From: Bacillota bacterium
GTDB taxonomy: Bacteria > Bacillota > Clostridia > Oscillospirales > Ruminococcaceae
Direction of reading: 5' to 3'
Length of the DNA: 64,000 bases
Assembly: GCA_023439835.1 (NCBI GenBank)
Contig: JAEXUW010000004.1
Location: 1 to 64,000, forward strand
Shown here: positions 25,958 through 34,419 of the stretch, in pieces
Layout: each line of letters opens with the position of its first letter
Position numbering within the stretch: the first letter of the stretch is position 1
The notes under the pieces: generated by a model
The model's input: the letters and a program-made list of their open reading frames with translations, nothing else
Databases searched by the model: none
Told to the model about the DNA's origin: nothing
Program-made: the position numbers and the translations under genes

Positions 25958-26569
25958 TTACCTTATAAGTATTCCTGAAAAAAGCATTGAGCAAAAGCAA
26001 TCAAGCAGAGCGCCGACAGCCACAGCCACTTCAAGCATGAGAAATCTGATACAGTGAAGTCGAGTGCTTTCTCTCAACCCGTTTGTGAAGCTGGATGCAA
26101 GCGTATGATGAAGCATCAGATTTGAAAACCTTACCGACTCCTTGACGGCAATTATCATAGAAACCGATATAACCGCCTCACAGGGTATTATCATTAAAAG
26201 CACAACAATAAACCCCTTTGGGCCTGTCAGAGAATATATTTGAGCAACCGACGCGCCAAGTCCAAGTCCCTTTAAAAACGGAAGTATAAACAAAGCAGGC
26301 TGTGAAACAGCGGAAAAGGAAAGAAACAGCGCCACCGCCAAAAAAATTGTCGAGCTGATAAGAGTTTTAAGCAGTATTTCAAGCCCGCCCAGTTCAGCGC
26401 GTGTTTCAAGATAGCCTTTAGCGAGGAAAGAAAGCGTGTCCGCCGAGGCTGTGCTTAGATTGCAAAAAACCAGTGCTCCCACAAGAATTCCGCTGAGCAA
26501 AAGCCCGAACAAAATGAGAAAAAAAAGATTTTGCTCGATAAAAGTGCCTGTCCTTTTTAAATCCGGCAT
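25958..26569 (-). CDS. SpoIIM-like stage II sporulation membrane protein
   Basis: 203 aa with five or so membrane helices. The block PFLKGLGLGASVAQIYSLTG and LMIIPCEAVISVSMIIA resemble SpoIIM, part of the SpoIIDMP complex that drives engulfment by peptidoglycan remodelling. Length is close to B. subtilis SpoIIM. The start is at 26569 because AAAGGA is correctly spaced from it. The ribosome binding site lies inside a loop closed by a 10-bp inverted repeat. spoIIM identity is likely but rests on pattern recognition only. Confidence 0.7.
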   Translation of the reverse strand: MPDLKRTGTFIEQNLFFLILFGLLLSGILVGALVFCNLSTASADTLSFLAKGYLETRAELGGLEILLKTLISSTIFLAVALFLSFSAVSQPALFILPFLKGLGLGASVAQIYSLTGPKGFIVVLLMIIPCEAVISVSMIIAVKESVRFSNLMLHHTLASSFTNGLRESTRLHCIRFLMLEVAVAVGALLDCFCSMLFSGILIR

Positions 26570-26614
26570 ATGAACCATCCTTTGCTTTTTTTACATCAAT
26601 ATGCAAGGACAGGC
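26546..26614 (-). repeat. 10-bp inverted repeat enclosing the spoIIM-like start
   Basis: GCCTGTCCTT (26546-26555) and AAGGACAGGC (26605-26614) are perfect inverted copies. On the mRNA they bracket the ribosome binding site and first codons of the SpoIIM-like gene, so pairing could influence its translation. Confidence 0.45.
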
Positions 26615-26629
26615 TGTATTATTCTTATT

Positions 26630-27430
26630 CTATTTTGAAAGCTCATAGGCACGCTTAGTACAAGCTTCACAAGCGTTTTTGACTATTCCTGTCAAATCCC
26701 CGCTATAAAGCTCATCAAGCCCCTTTAGTGTTGTTCCCCCCGGTGAGGAAACCATTTTAATAAGCTCGTCTATTGAATAGCCCGAATCGGTTATCATCTT
26801 TGCCGAGCCGGTGAGAGTTTTTGAAAAAAGCGTTTTAGCCGTTTCTTCTGGAATCCCGACACTTGCCGCATAATCAATAAAGCCCTTTGCAAAGAGATAA
26901 ATAAAAGCCGGACTGCTGCCGTTTATTGCAATAATCTCCTTCATTTTATCCTTGTCAACGACCTGCGCCGTTCCGCATGAGGAAAAAATATCAAGCACAA
27001 GCCTAAACTCATCCTCAGAAACAGGCTCCGCCTTAGAAAGCGCCGACGCACCCTCACCCAATAAAAGCGGTGTGTTCGGCATAACAAGCACAACCTTTGC
27101 GTCTGGAATAATCATCGCCTTAATATATTCGGCGGTTATTCCGGCAGCAATAGAAATAAGAACAGTGTCTGAATTAACAAAAGGCGCTATGTCCTTCAAA
27201 AGCTCCTCAAACATCTGCGGCTTGACAGCGAGAAAAACATATTTGCACGCTTTGACAATCTCACAGGCATTTTCACAAGGAAAAACACCAAATTCGCTCA
27301 GTGAAGCGACCTTTTGCTTGTCGATATCCGTTGCAAAAAGTTTAACCCCGCCCGAAAATGAGCTTGAAGCGATACCCTTGATAATAGCGGTGCCCATATT
27401 ACCCGTGCCGATAAAACCGATGTTAATCAT
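26630..27430 (-). CDS. proC: Pyrroline-5-carboxylate reductase
   Basis: 266 aa. It performs the last step of proline synthesis. Rossmann motif INIGFIGTGNMGTAIIKGI at 2-20, AVKPQMFEELL near 74, MPNTP near 121, and the C-terminal PGGTTLKGLDEL signature. The start at 27430 is supported by AAAGGATTGAAAATA and by homology beginning right there; the longer frame upstream has no such support. It lies between folT and the SpoIIM-like gene on the same strand. Confidence 0.95.
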   Translation of the reverse strand: MINIGFIGTGNMGTAIIKGIASSSFSGGVKLFATDIDKQKVASLSEFGVFPCENACEIVKACKYVFLAVKPQMFEELLKDIAPFVNSDTVLISIAAGITAEYIKAMIIPDAKVVLVMPNTPLLLGEGASALSKAEPVSEDEFRLVLDIFSSCGTAQVVDKDKMKEIIAINGSSPAFIYLFAKGFIDYAASVGIPEETAKTLFSKTLTGSAKMITDSGYSIDELIKMVSSPGGTTLKGLDELYSGDLTGIVKNACEACTKRAYELSK

Positions 27431-27445
27431 TATTTTCAATCCTTT

Positions 27446-27500
27446 AAAAACTAATTTAAGGCGGCACCTCACGGGGAATTCGTGTGCCACCTTAATTATT
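27446..27500 (-). terminator. Terminator after folT
   Basis: On the minus strand TTAAGGTGGCAC pairs with GTGCCGCCTTAA over a 16-base loop; TTAGTTTTT follows. It separates the riboswitch-controlled gene from proC. Confidence 0.75.
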
Positions 27501-27544
27501 ATACTTTAATAAATTCAGAAAATCAAGGAAATTAGCCTATCCTG

Positions 27545-28150
27545 TCAAAAGCTTCGAATATTTTTCCGAAACACCCTTTTGTACGATACAGCAACAGCCG
27601 GAAGAATAATAAGCAACAGCACGATATCCACAGGAAGTTGGAAAACGTTTTTGATAACTCTTGCACCAAACCATGTCCAAAAAGCATTATCAATATTAAA
27701 TACACTAAAGTCTTTGTTGTAGTAGCTTTTGTAAAGCACATAAGAATTTAATCCGATGTTACATACAAGCACAACCGTTAATCTTGCCAAACCTATCATA
27801 ACAAGCCTGATACCCATATTAATATTCTTTCTATACAGAAAGCAGCCATATATTACTGCGGCAATAATAACAACAATCATTAAGAACGGATTATAACCCC
27901 TTGACGACTTAGTGTCAATTAGAAAGCCTAAAAAATCTGTCGAAACGTTTGCAATAACCGCCACGAACGGGCCATACAGCATAGCAATCGCCATAATAGG
28001 TATAAATGCAAAGGTTATTCTTATTTCAGGTGTAATCTGTATCGCAACTGCACGAAGTATGATAGCCAGAGCGATAAGTGCGCCCGAGACAGTGAGCGTG
28101 GTTGTCTTCTTCAGCTCATGAAATGAATCAGAAAAAATAAAGCCCTTCAT
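27545..28150 (-). CDS. folT: Folate-type ECF transporter S component
   Basis: 201 aa with about six hydrophobic segments. S components bind the vitamin and plug into a shared ECF energy module encoded elsewhere. The N-terminal LTVSGALIALAIILRAVAIQ and the segment PIMAIAMLYGPFVAVIANVSTD are typical of the FolT/folate-family S subunit. The assignment is reinforced by the tetrahydrofolate riboswitch in its leader. GGAGGAATTTTTCT precedes the ATG. It ends at a good terminator. Confidence 0.88.
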   Translation of the reverse strand: MKGFIFSDSFHELKKTTTLTVSGALIALAIILRAVAIQITPEIRITFAFIPIMAIAMLYGPFVAVIANVSTDFLGFLIDTKSSRGYNPFLMIVVIIAAVIYGCFLYRKNINMGIRLVMIGLARLTVVLVCNIGLNSYVLYKSYYNKDFSVFNIDNAFWTWFGARVIKNVFQLPVDIVLLLIILPAVAVSYKRVFRKNIRSF

Positions 28151-28174
28151 AGAAAAATTCCTCCTTCAAATGCG

Positions 28175-28261
28175 CAGTAATGCACAGCCATGCAAAACTG
28201 CATTGTCTGCTGTTTTGCATAAGTTGGAGTGACTTTTCCATGAAAAGCTCCTGTTATGCAT
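28175..28261 (-). promoter_or_regulatory. Expression platform of the folT riboswitch
   Basis: Between the aptamer and folT, TGCATAA can pair with TTATGCA (enclosing GGAG/CTCC), or ATGCAAAAC can pair with GTTTTGCAT. The two stems share the same ATGCA bases and so exclude each other, as expected of a switch. Confidence 0.5.
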
Positions 28262-28360
28262 TCAGCGGGATGCGAGAACTGTACCGCAGCGGTAACGCTT
28301 TCGTTCAAACAGCAACTCCCCGTCTGTTCGACACTTGACGCACAATTCTCTACTCTGTAT
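28262..28360 (-). ncRNA. Tetrahydrofolate (THF) riboswitch
   Basis: The minus strand matches the THF riboswitch core: AGAGTAG at the 5' side, GCGTCAAGTG, GACGGGGAGTTG, ACGAAAGCG, then GCGGTACAGTTCTCGCATCC. The pairing AGAATTGT/ACAGTTCT closes the long helix. It lies about 110 bases before a folate transporter gene, the class's usual target in Clostridia. Confidence 0.9.
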
Positions 28361-28410
28361 GCTTGTATTTAATTTTTTCCCGATAAATATTTATTCACCG
28401 GATTTTTGCA

Positions 28411-29373
28411 CTAGAATGAAATTTCGTCCGCAATTTTATAAAGCTCAGTTTCGAACGGCTTTTTCATCTTGAGTGCTTCCTGTATATCAAAGTCAACAAT
28501 TTTGTTGTCTTGCATACCTACAACACGGTTGCCAATGCCTTCTTTAAGAAGATTAACAGCATAATATCCCATCTGTGTCGCCACAACTCTGTCACGAACA
28601 GTCGGGTTTCCACCTCTTTGAACATGTCCGAGAATAGTTGCCCTTGACTCAATTCCCGTTTTTTCTTCAATTTCCTTTGCAATCTGAACTGAATTGCCTA
28701 TTCCCTCAGAAACAACAATAATAAAATGCTGCTTTCCTGTTTTTCTTGTTTCAAGCATTTTTGCAGCAATATCATCAATGCTGTAAGGCACTTCAGTTGT
28801 GATTATCGCTGTCGCACCGCAGGCAATACCAGTATTAACAGCAATATACCCAGCGTTTCTTCCCATAACCTCAACGATACTGCATCTGTCATGTGACTGA
28901 GCGGTATCACGGATCTTGTCAACCATCTCCATAGCTGTATTCATAGCTGTGTCATAGCCGATAGTGTATTCTGTGCAGGAAATGTCATTGTCAATCGTTC
29001 CCGGAAGTCCGACGCAAGGGATCCCTCTAGCTGAAAGGTCAGCAGCGCCCCTGAATGAGCCGTCGCCGCCGATAACAACAATACCGTCAAGTCCCGCTTC
29101 GATACAGCGAGCCTTCGCCTTTTGAAGTCCCTCTTCATACCTGAATTCAGGACAGCGTGCAGTGTAAAGAATTGTTCCGCCACGCTGAATAATATCTGAT
29201 ACGCTTCTTTCGTTCATTTCAAACATATCACCGCTGATAAGTCCGTTATAGCCTCTTCTGATACCGATAACCTTCATGCCTTTTCTAAGCGCCGCTCTTG
29301 CAACCGCACGAACAGCCGCATTCATTCCGGGGGCATCTCCTCCGCTTGTTAAAATGCCGATTGTATTTGCCAT
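28411..29373 (-). CDS. pfkA: ATP-dependent 6-phosphofructokinase
   Basis: 320 aa, the standard short bacterial form. It phosphorylates fructose-6-phosphate. Visible motifs: ILTSGGDAPGMNAAVRA at 6-22, IGGDGSFRGA (about 101-110, with Gly-Asp-Gly of the ATP type, so not an obvious PPi enzyme), PGTIDNDI, and EVMGRNAGYIA. GGAGGAGTT precedes the ATG. Its promoter lies at 29430-29458. Together with ppdK it covers two key control steps of glycolysis. Confidence 0.97.
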   Translation of the reverse strand: MANTIGILTSGGDAPGMNAAVRAVARAALRKGMKVIGIRRGYNGLISGDMFEMNERSVSDIIQRGGTILYTARCPEFRYEEGLQKAKARCIEAGLDGIVVIGGDGSFRGAADLSARGIPCVGLPGTIDNDISCTEYTIGYDTAMNTAMEMVDKIRDTAQSHDRCSIVEVMGRNAGYIAVNTGIACGATAIITTEVPYSIDDIAAKMLETRKTGKQHFIIVVSEGIGNSVQIAKEIEEKTGIESRATILGHVQRGGNPTVRDRVVATQMGYYAVNLLKEGIGNRVVGMQDNKIVDFDIQEALKMKKPFETELYKIADEISF

Positions 29374-29429
29374 AATAACTCCTCCATAATATGTAAAAAA
29401 CTACGTTCTTCCGTGTTTTATCTTTGTTA

Positions 29430-29458
29430 ATTTTATCACATCTTAAAAACTGTGTCAA
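29430..29458 (-). promoter_or_regulatory. Promoter of pfkA
   Basis: Minus-strand TTGACA (29453-29458) and TAAAAT (29430-29435) with 17-base spacer. Confidence 0.8.
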
Positions 29459-29487
29459 TACTTAAACGTTATAGTTTGTGCAATATA

Positions 29488-29520
29488 ATAATAAAGCCCG
29501 CACAAAAATATGCAGGCTTG
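29488..29520 (-). terminator. Terminator after the PASTA pseudokinase gene
   Basis: AAGCC-TGCA pairs with TGCG-GGCTT on the minus strand, followed by TTATTATTAT. It prevents read-through into pfkA. Confidence 0.65.
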
Positions 29521-29546
29521 ATATGAAAAAATTTCATTTTTATTTG

Positions 29547-31322
29547 TCAATTAGGGTTTTTAGCTTCATAAACATACAAAATTTCATTTTCGACAAGATT
29601 AATTTTATCACCGATGGGCTTGCTAGTTTTTACAACATACCCCTTCATGACCTCGCTTGTTTCGATTGTTCCCGTATCGTATTTGATATTCAAAGCGTCA
29701 AGCCTTATGAGATATTCTTTTATGGGAAGCCCCGTATAATCAGGAATTGTCGCAAAAGCAGAGCCCTTGCTGACCTTAATATTCACAATCTGTCCTGCAT
29801 TTATCAGCGTATCCTGCGGAATATCCTGATAATAAACTACTCCGGCGGCAAAGTCGTCGTTATATTCCTGTTCAGCGACAATAACAATCCACTTTTTAAG
29901 CTCTTCATTTCCTAAAAGCCCTTGATAGGTTCCGCCTGTGAGGTCAGGCATCGGGGTTGTCGGCGCTGATGTTACAAAGCTCTCAACGCTTGCCTCTGTG
30001 ACAATCTCACTGCTTTCACTTGTCTCGCTGACCGTTTCATCGGGGAGCGATTCGTCCTCAAAAGCCGACATATTATAATTCGGATTAGTGTACTGAGCAT
30101 GAGCCAGAGCGTCACTTGTCTCGTTTGTTCCAAAAAGAAGCTTTATTACCACAAACAAAACGGAAAGCACCGATATTAAAAGAATACTGCCGACCATTAC
30201 CGTCACCTTGGCATTGTCAAAATTCATGAAAGCCGACATGCCTGAATGCTTGACAGGCTTTTCGTTCACATTTGAAGCTGAGCCCTGACTATCTCCTTTT
30301 AAGGTTATAACCGTTTCAATTCTAGCTGGGGGTTCTGGCTGATAATAATCCTCCTCATCCTCCGTCAAGTCAGAAAACAGCTTTGTCACAAGCTCGGTAA
30401 TAGTCTGAATTCTCATCTCACTGTTAAGACACATACCCTCCATTATTACAGAGGAAATATTTTTAGGAATATTCGGGTTTATTTCATGAGGTGAAAGCAG
30501 GTGATCAGCGGATACTCTTTCAGATGCGTCAGTCGGCATACAGCCTGTGAGCATTCTGTAAAGCAGTGCAGATATTGAATACACATCAGTCCATGTCCCC
30601 TGCCATTTTCTGACGCAATACTGCTCGGGCGCTGCATATCCGGTGAAGAGGGCAGCAGAAAGGTCGGTATTGACCGTTCGGGTAGCGGCAACGGCAAAGC
30701 CAGTCAGCCTAAGCTCACCATTATTTGTATAAAAAATAGTATCAAGACTTATTCCTCTGTGAATAAGACCAGCATTATGAATCAGGCTCAGCGTTGTGAA
30801 TATAGGGGGAAAAAGCTTTCTGACAGCTTCCCACGAAAGCTCACCCGCATTATCCTGAAGAAAATGCTTGAGAGAAATTCCATCGATATACTCAAAAACG
30901 GTATATGCTGTGTTATTGACCTCAAAAATCCCCTCAGCCGCATTAATATGCGTGAGCGCTTTCATTTTCATAAGCTTTTTGTTCAAATCAATAAATTCCG
31001 ACAGATAGCTCTTATACTGAACAATTGAAGCACCCTTAACGCTGATTATTGAGCTTCCGATAACACGCTCACAAAGAGTATCGGGCATGAATTCCTTAAT
31101 AAACTTCTTTTCGTTTAAAATTTTGTCATATGCAATATATGTTGCGCCCTCACCGCTGAATGAAAAGACCTTGCCTATTATATATCTGTTCAAAAGAACC
31201 GTATTGGGCGAAAGGTATTTAGGGTTATATGACGTCTTAGCGTTATAACCGCAGACCGCACAGAAGCCGTCGTCACCCAGCGGGTTCATACAGCCCATAC
31301 AAAGCCTGATTGCTTCGCTCAT
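29547..31322 (-). CDS. PASTA-domain Ser/Thr kinase homologue with degenerate active site
   Basis: 591 aa. A CxxC...CxxC zinc ribbon (about 8-24) leads into a kinase fold at 50-330. The P-loop and Lys region are recognisable (FSFSGEGATYIAYD, KKFIKEF), as is APEQY. However, the HRD catalytic Asp is Gly (LIHRGISLDTIF) and DFG reads TGF, so phosphotransfer is doubtful. One membrane helix at about 390-412 is followed by an external linker rich in Ser/Glu/Thr and two PASTA-like repeats (MPDLTGG..., IPDYTGLP...). PASTA kinases sense muropeptides and control wall synthesis; this may be a signalling pseudokinase. Own promoter at 31394. Confidence 0.88.
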   Translation of the reverse strand: MSEAIRLCMGCMNPLGDDGFCAVCGYNAKTSYNPKYLSPNTVLLNRYIIGKVFSFSGEGATYIAYDKILNEKKFIKEFMPDTLCERVIGSSIISVKGASIVQYKSYLSEFIDLNKKLMKMKALTHINAAEGIFEVNNTAYTVFEYIDGISLKHFLQDNAGELSWEAVRKLFPPIFTTLSLIHNAGLIHRGISLDTIFYTNNGELRLTGFAVAATRTVNTDLSAALFTGYAAPEQYCVRKWQGTWTDVYSISALLYRMLTGCMPTDASERVSADHLLSPHEINPNIPKNISSVIMEGMCLNSEMRIQTITELVTKLFSDLTEDEEDYYQPEPPARIETVITLKGDSQGSASNVNEKPVKHSGMSAFMNFDNAKVTVMVGSILLISVLSVLFVVIKLLFGTNETSDALAHAQYTNPNYNMSAFEDESLPDETVSETSESSEIVTEASVESFVTSAPTTPMPDLTGGTYQGLLGNEELKKWIVIVAEQEYNDDFAAGVVYYQDIPQDTLINAGQIVNIKVSKGSAFATIPDYTGLPIKEYLIRLDALNIKYDTGTIETSEVMKGYVVKTSKPIGDKINLVENEILYVYEAKNPN

Positions 31323-31393
31323 AGCTTTCCTCCATAATATCTAACTAATTATATATATTTGTATGTTTAATATTTTGCTATTATATTATTTGT

Positions 31394-31422
31394 ATGATAC
31401 CAACTTTTGAGCATCTTGTCAA
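31394..31422 (-). promoter_or_regulatory. Promoter of the PASTA pseudokinase gene
   Basis: Minus-strand TTGACA (31417-31422) and TATCAT (31394-31399) with 17-base spacer. Confidence 0.75.
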
Positions 31423-31505
31423 CCGAAAAGGGCTATTTGTATGCTCTGTGCAACCATTTGTATTATTTCTGTAACTCAATTATCACAAAACAAACAATAA
31501 ATAAG

Positions 31506-31541
31506 AAAAAACGACAGCCCGACTTAACAGACTGTCGCTTT
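31506..31541 (-). terminator. Terminator of the acyl-CoA ligase/isomerase operon
   Basis: GCGACAG pairs with CTGTCGT on the minus strand and TTTTTTC follows. It lies 15-50 bases after the sugar isomerase stop codon. Confidence 0.8.
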
Positions 31542-31555
31542 TAAAGCGGTGCAAA

Positions 31556-32362
31556 TTAAAGCTGTGACACACCGCGTATATAATTTGAAAAATGTGAGAA
31601 TACAATGCCCGCATCCTCAAGCTCAGGGCACCATCTTTTAACCCATTCAAGAGTAACAAACGAAGAATACCCGCTGTCCTTCAAGAGCTTTAATGCCCCT
31701 GAAACAGGAACATCACCCTGTCCCATCATTTTATATTTAACCTTGCCGTTTTCAAAAACAGAATCCTTGACGTGAACGTATTTAACATACTCACCGATAT
31801 TTTTAAAGGTTGTTTCGGGTGTTTCTCCGAAAAATCTATACGGATGATGAATATCCCACAGAACGCCGCTGTTCTCGCGGCCAATTCTTCTCATAAAGTC
31901 CGCCATCACTGATGAATCAGCTAAAACTCCGTTTGTTTCAATCAAAACAGTTACGCCCTTTTCCTTTGCATAATCGCAAATTCTCTGATACGCATTGACA
32001 GCGCATTCTATATCGGCGTCCTCAGGCTGAGGCTTGTTTGTAATCATCACTCTGATAAATTTAACTCCAAGTCTTCCCGCTAAATCGGTATAAACAGTCG
32101 CCTCACCGAGTGCCGATTCAATATGTGATGCTACTCCGACACAGGCGCCGGTTGAAAGCATCGAAATCTCAAGCGACTTTTCCTTTAAAACTGAAATTGT
32201 CTTATCAATATGCTCCGCCTTGAAGGGCTTTGCATACGGCGCAAAAACCTCATTTTCTATTCCTCTTATTTCAATTGCGTCAAAGCCTAAATCCTTTGCC
32301 GTTGAAATCATATCGGGGAATGTCCAATCAGGGCATCCCAGAGTTGAAAATGCAAATTTCAT
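31556..32362 (-). CDS. Sugar phosphate isomerase/epimerase-like TIM-barrel protein
   Basis: 268 aa of the AP-endonuclease-2 TIM-barrel family (xylose-isomerase-like). Typical elements are the N-terminal FAFSTLGCPDW, FDAIEIRG, the metal-ligand-like VLIETNGV, LWDIHHPYR, YVHVKDS and VTLEWVKRW (Glu near the end). The exact substrate is unknown; members include sugar epimerases and inositol-catabolism enzymes. AAAGGGAATGATA precedes the ATG. It follows the acyl-CoA ligase gene by 21 bases, and both are under the T-box leader. Confidence 0.85.
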   Translation of the reverse strand: MKFAFSTLGCPDWTFPDMISTAKDLGFDAIEIRGIENEVFAPYAKPFKAEHIDKTISVLKEKSLEISMLSTGACVGVASHIESALGEATVYTDLAGRLGVKFIRVMITNKPQPEDADIECAVNAYQRICDYAKEKGVTVLIETNGVLADSSVMADFMRRIGRENSGVLWDIHHPYRFFGETPETTFKNIGEYVKYVHVKDSVFENGKVKYKMMGQGDVPVSGALKLLKDSGYSSFVTLEWVKRWCPELEDAGIVFSHFSNYIRGVSQL

Positions 32363-32383
32363 ATTATCATTCCCTTTCGTAAA

Positions 32384-34048
32384 TTATGCGGTTTCAATTG
32401 AGGCTGCGTCCTGAAGCCCCAGATGCTCGACAGCCCACTCACGCATTTTATACTTAAGAATTTTTCCCGCTGCATTCATGGGGAAGGAATCGACAAACGC
32501 AACATAGCTCGGGACCTTGTGCCTTGCCATATTTGCCCTGACAGCGTCCTTAACCTCATCCTCGGTCATGGTCACACCGTCCTTGAGGATAACACACGCC
32601 ATAATCTCCTCGCCATAAGCCTTTGAAGGAACGCCAATAACCTGAACGTCCTTAACCTTTTCGACGGTATATAAAAACTCCTCAATTTCCTTAGGGTAAA
32701 TATTCTCGCCCCCTCGGATAATCATATCCTTTATTCTTCCCGTAATCTTATAATACCCGTTTTCGTCAACAACTGCAATATCACCGGTATGTAGCCAACC
32801 GTCCTCATCAATTGCCTGCTTGGTTGCCTCCTCCATCTTATAGTACCCTTTCATTATATTATAGCCTCTGGCACAAAATTCACCGGGAACTCCGGGACCT
32901 AAATCCTTGCCTGTTTCAGGGTCAACAATTTTCGCCTCGATACCCTGCATTACACGACCAACGGTTGAAACTCTAAGCTCCAGACTATCCTCAACATTAG
33001 TCTGAGTGCAAACGGGTGAAGCCTCTGTCTGTCCATAACAAATGGTAATATCGGTCATTCCCATTTCATCGACAACCTGCTGCATTACCTTTATAGGACA
33101 GGGTGAACCAGCCATTATACCTGTTCTGAGCTTGTCGAATTTAAACTTCTTAAAGTCTGGGTGCTCAAGCATTGCAATAAACATCGTGGGCACGCCGTGA
33201 ACAGCGGTACAGCCCTCGTTCTGAACAGCCTCCATTACCTTGAGCGGTCTGTAATAATCAATCGGAACCATAGCCGTCGCATGAGTAACGCACGCCATAA
33301 TTGCAAGCACAAGCCCGAAGCAGTGAAAGAACGGCACAGAAATACACAGCTTGTCCGCATGAGTGAATTTCATGTTATCACCGATGCACTTTCCGTTATT
33401 GACAATGTTATAATGCGTCAGCATTACTCCCTTGGGGAAGCCCGTTGTACCAGAGGTATACTGCATATTAATTACCTCATGCGGGTCAAGTGAAGCTGAA
33501 ATTTCAGAAAAAAGCTTTTCAATGTCTTCTGAAGGAGTCTGATAAAGCTCCTTGAAATTCAACATTCCCGCCGGCGTTTGTTCCCCAGCGATAACAATCC
33601 CCTTTAGATACGGCAGAGAGGGATTTGAATAATTCATCGGCGCACTGTCCTTAAAGTCGGGACAAAGGTCGTTTACAATCTTGATGTAGTCAGCGTCCTT
33701 AAAGCCCTCGTTCATTACAAGAAGCTTTGTGTCGGACTGTCTTAAAAGATACTCAAGCTCAAAAACTTTGTAGTTTGTGTTGACCGTGACAAGCACAGCC
33801 CCGATTTTTGCCGAAGCAAAAAGCGTAAGAAGCCACTCGGGAATATTCGTTGCCCATATAGCAACATGGTCGCCCTTTCTGATTCCCAGCCTTAAAAAAT
33901 TCTTGGCGACAAGCTCAACCTCATCATTGAATTCCCTCCAGGTTCTTTTGTAGTCCCTGTCGGTATAGTTGACAGCGTTGTCGTCAGCATACTTGGCGGC
34001 AACCCCGTTTAAGAGATTCCCCACTGTAACAGACCATAATTCTTCCAT
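32384..34048 (-). CDS. AMP-forming acyl-CoA synthetase/ligase
   Basis: 554 aa of the ANL superfamily. It activates a carboxylic acid as acyl-AMP, then acyl-CoA. Key motifs: YTSGTTGFPKGVMLTH (P-loop-like A3), YGQTEASPV (A5), DGWLHTGDIAV, RIKDMIIRGGENIYPKEIE (A8) and GKILKYKMRE with the catalytic Lys near the C-terminus. The specific acid is unknown. I start at ATG 34048 after GGTGG. Expression is controlled by a T-box leader with a leucine specifier, which hints at amino-acid-linked (perhaps branched-chain) acid metabolism. Confidence 0.92.
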   Translation of the reverse strand: MEELWSVTVGNLLNGVAAKYADDNAVNYTDRDYKRTWREFNDEVELVAKNFLRLGIRKGDHVAIWATNIPEWLLTLFASAKIGAVLVTVNTNYKVFELEYLLRQSDTKLLVMNEGFKDADYIKIVNDLCPDFKDSAPMNYSNPSLPYLKGIVIAGEQTPAGMLNFKELYQTPSEDIEKLFSEISASLDPHEVINMQYTSGTTGFPKGVMLTHYNIVNNGKCIGDNMKFTHADKLCISVPFFHCFGLVLAIMACVTHATAMVPIDYYRPLKVMEAVQNEGCTAVHGVPTMFIAMLEHPDFKKFKFDKLRTGIMAGSPCPIKVMQQVVDEMGMTDITICYGQTEASPVCTQTNVEDSLELRVSTVGRVMQGIEAKIVDPETGKDLGPGVPGEFCARGYNIMKGYYKMEEATKQAIDEDGWLHTGDIAVVDENGYYKITGRIKDMIIRGGENIYPKEIEEFLYTVEKVKDVQVIGVPSKAYGEEIMACVILKDGVTMTEDEVKDAVRANMARHKVPSYVAFVDSFPMNAAGKILKYKMREWAVEHLGLQDAASIETA

Positions 34049-34090
34049 AAAAACCACCAATCCATTGCATTATTTTTTTGTGGATAACAT

Positions 34091-34122
34091 AAAAAGCCCC
34101 GTCTCTATTCAAGAGACGGAGC
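34091..34122 (-). terminator. Intrinsic terminator of the T-box leader
   Basis: CCGTCTCT pairs with AGAGACGG around TGAAT, followed by GGC and five T. It is mutually exclusive with the antiterminator that includes the T-box sequence. Confidence 0.85.
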
Positions 34123-34366
34123 ATAATGTCCGCGGTACCACTCTGGTTGCCGAAAAATCGGCCGCTTTAAAGCATCGTAAAATGCCCTTCTCTGTATCGG
34201 GAGAAGCCCGTCCGCCCCTACTAAAAAGTTCAGCGCGGCAGCTCAAGGGTGAGTTCATAACCGATTCTGTACTGTTTCGCAGAAAAAACCAACAGCTCTC
34301 TGAAACAAAATACGGAAAATACTATTCCCCATCATCGCATTAACGTATATTTACTGTATTATAGCA
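34091..34366 (-). ncRNA. T-box riboswitch leader, leucine specifier (CUC)
   Basis: Minus strand. The T-box AGAGTGGTACCGCGG is at 34130-34146. Stem I has AGTA (34320-34323) opposite GAA-CTC (34251-34256), giving specifier codon CTC, read by tRNA-Leu(GAG). TGTTTC/GAAACA and CCG..ATT/AATCGG form the helix between. UGGU in the T-box fits a tRNA with discriminator A, as in tRNA-Leu. The intrinsic terminator CCGTCTCT/AGAGACGG plus TTTTT lies at 34091-34122. Confidence 0.92.
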
Positions 34367-34372
34367 TACCAT

Positions 34373-34401
34373 ATTATAGCATAATTATAACGTCATGTCA
34401 A
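34373..34401 (-). promoter_or_regulatory. Consensus promoter of the T-box operon
   Basis: Minus-strand TTGACA (34396-34401) and TATAAT (34373-34378) with 17-base spacer, a full sigma-A consensus just before stem I. Confidence 0.88.
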
Positions 34402-34419
34402 TAACTTTTCTAAAAGAAA

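Noticed and set aside
29478..29915. 145-aa plus-strand ORF overlapping the pseudokinase 3' end
   Set aside because: It reads through the terminator hairpin and opposes clear PASTA-coding sequence; no ribosome binding site.
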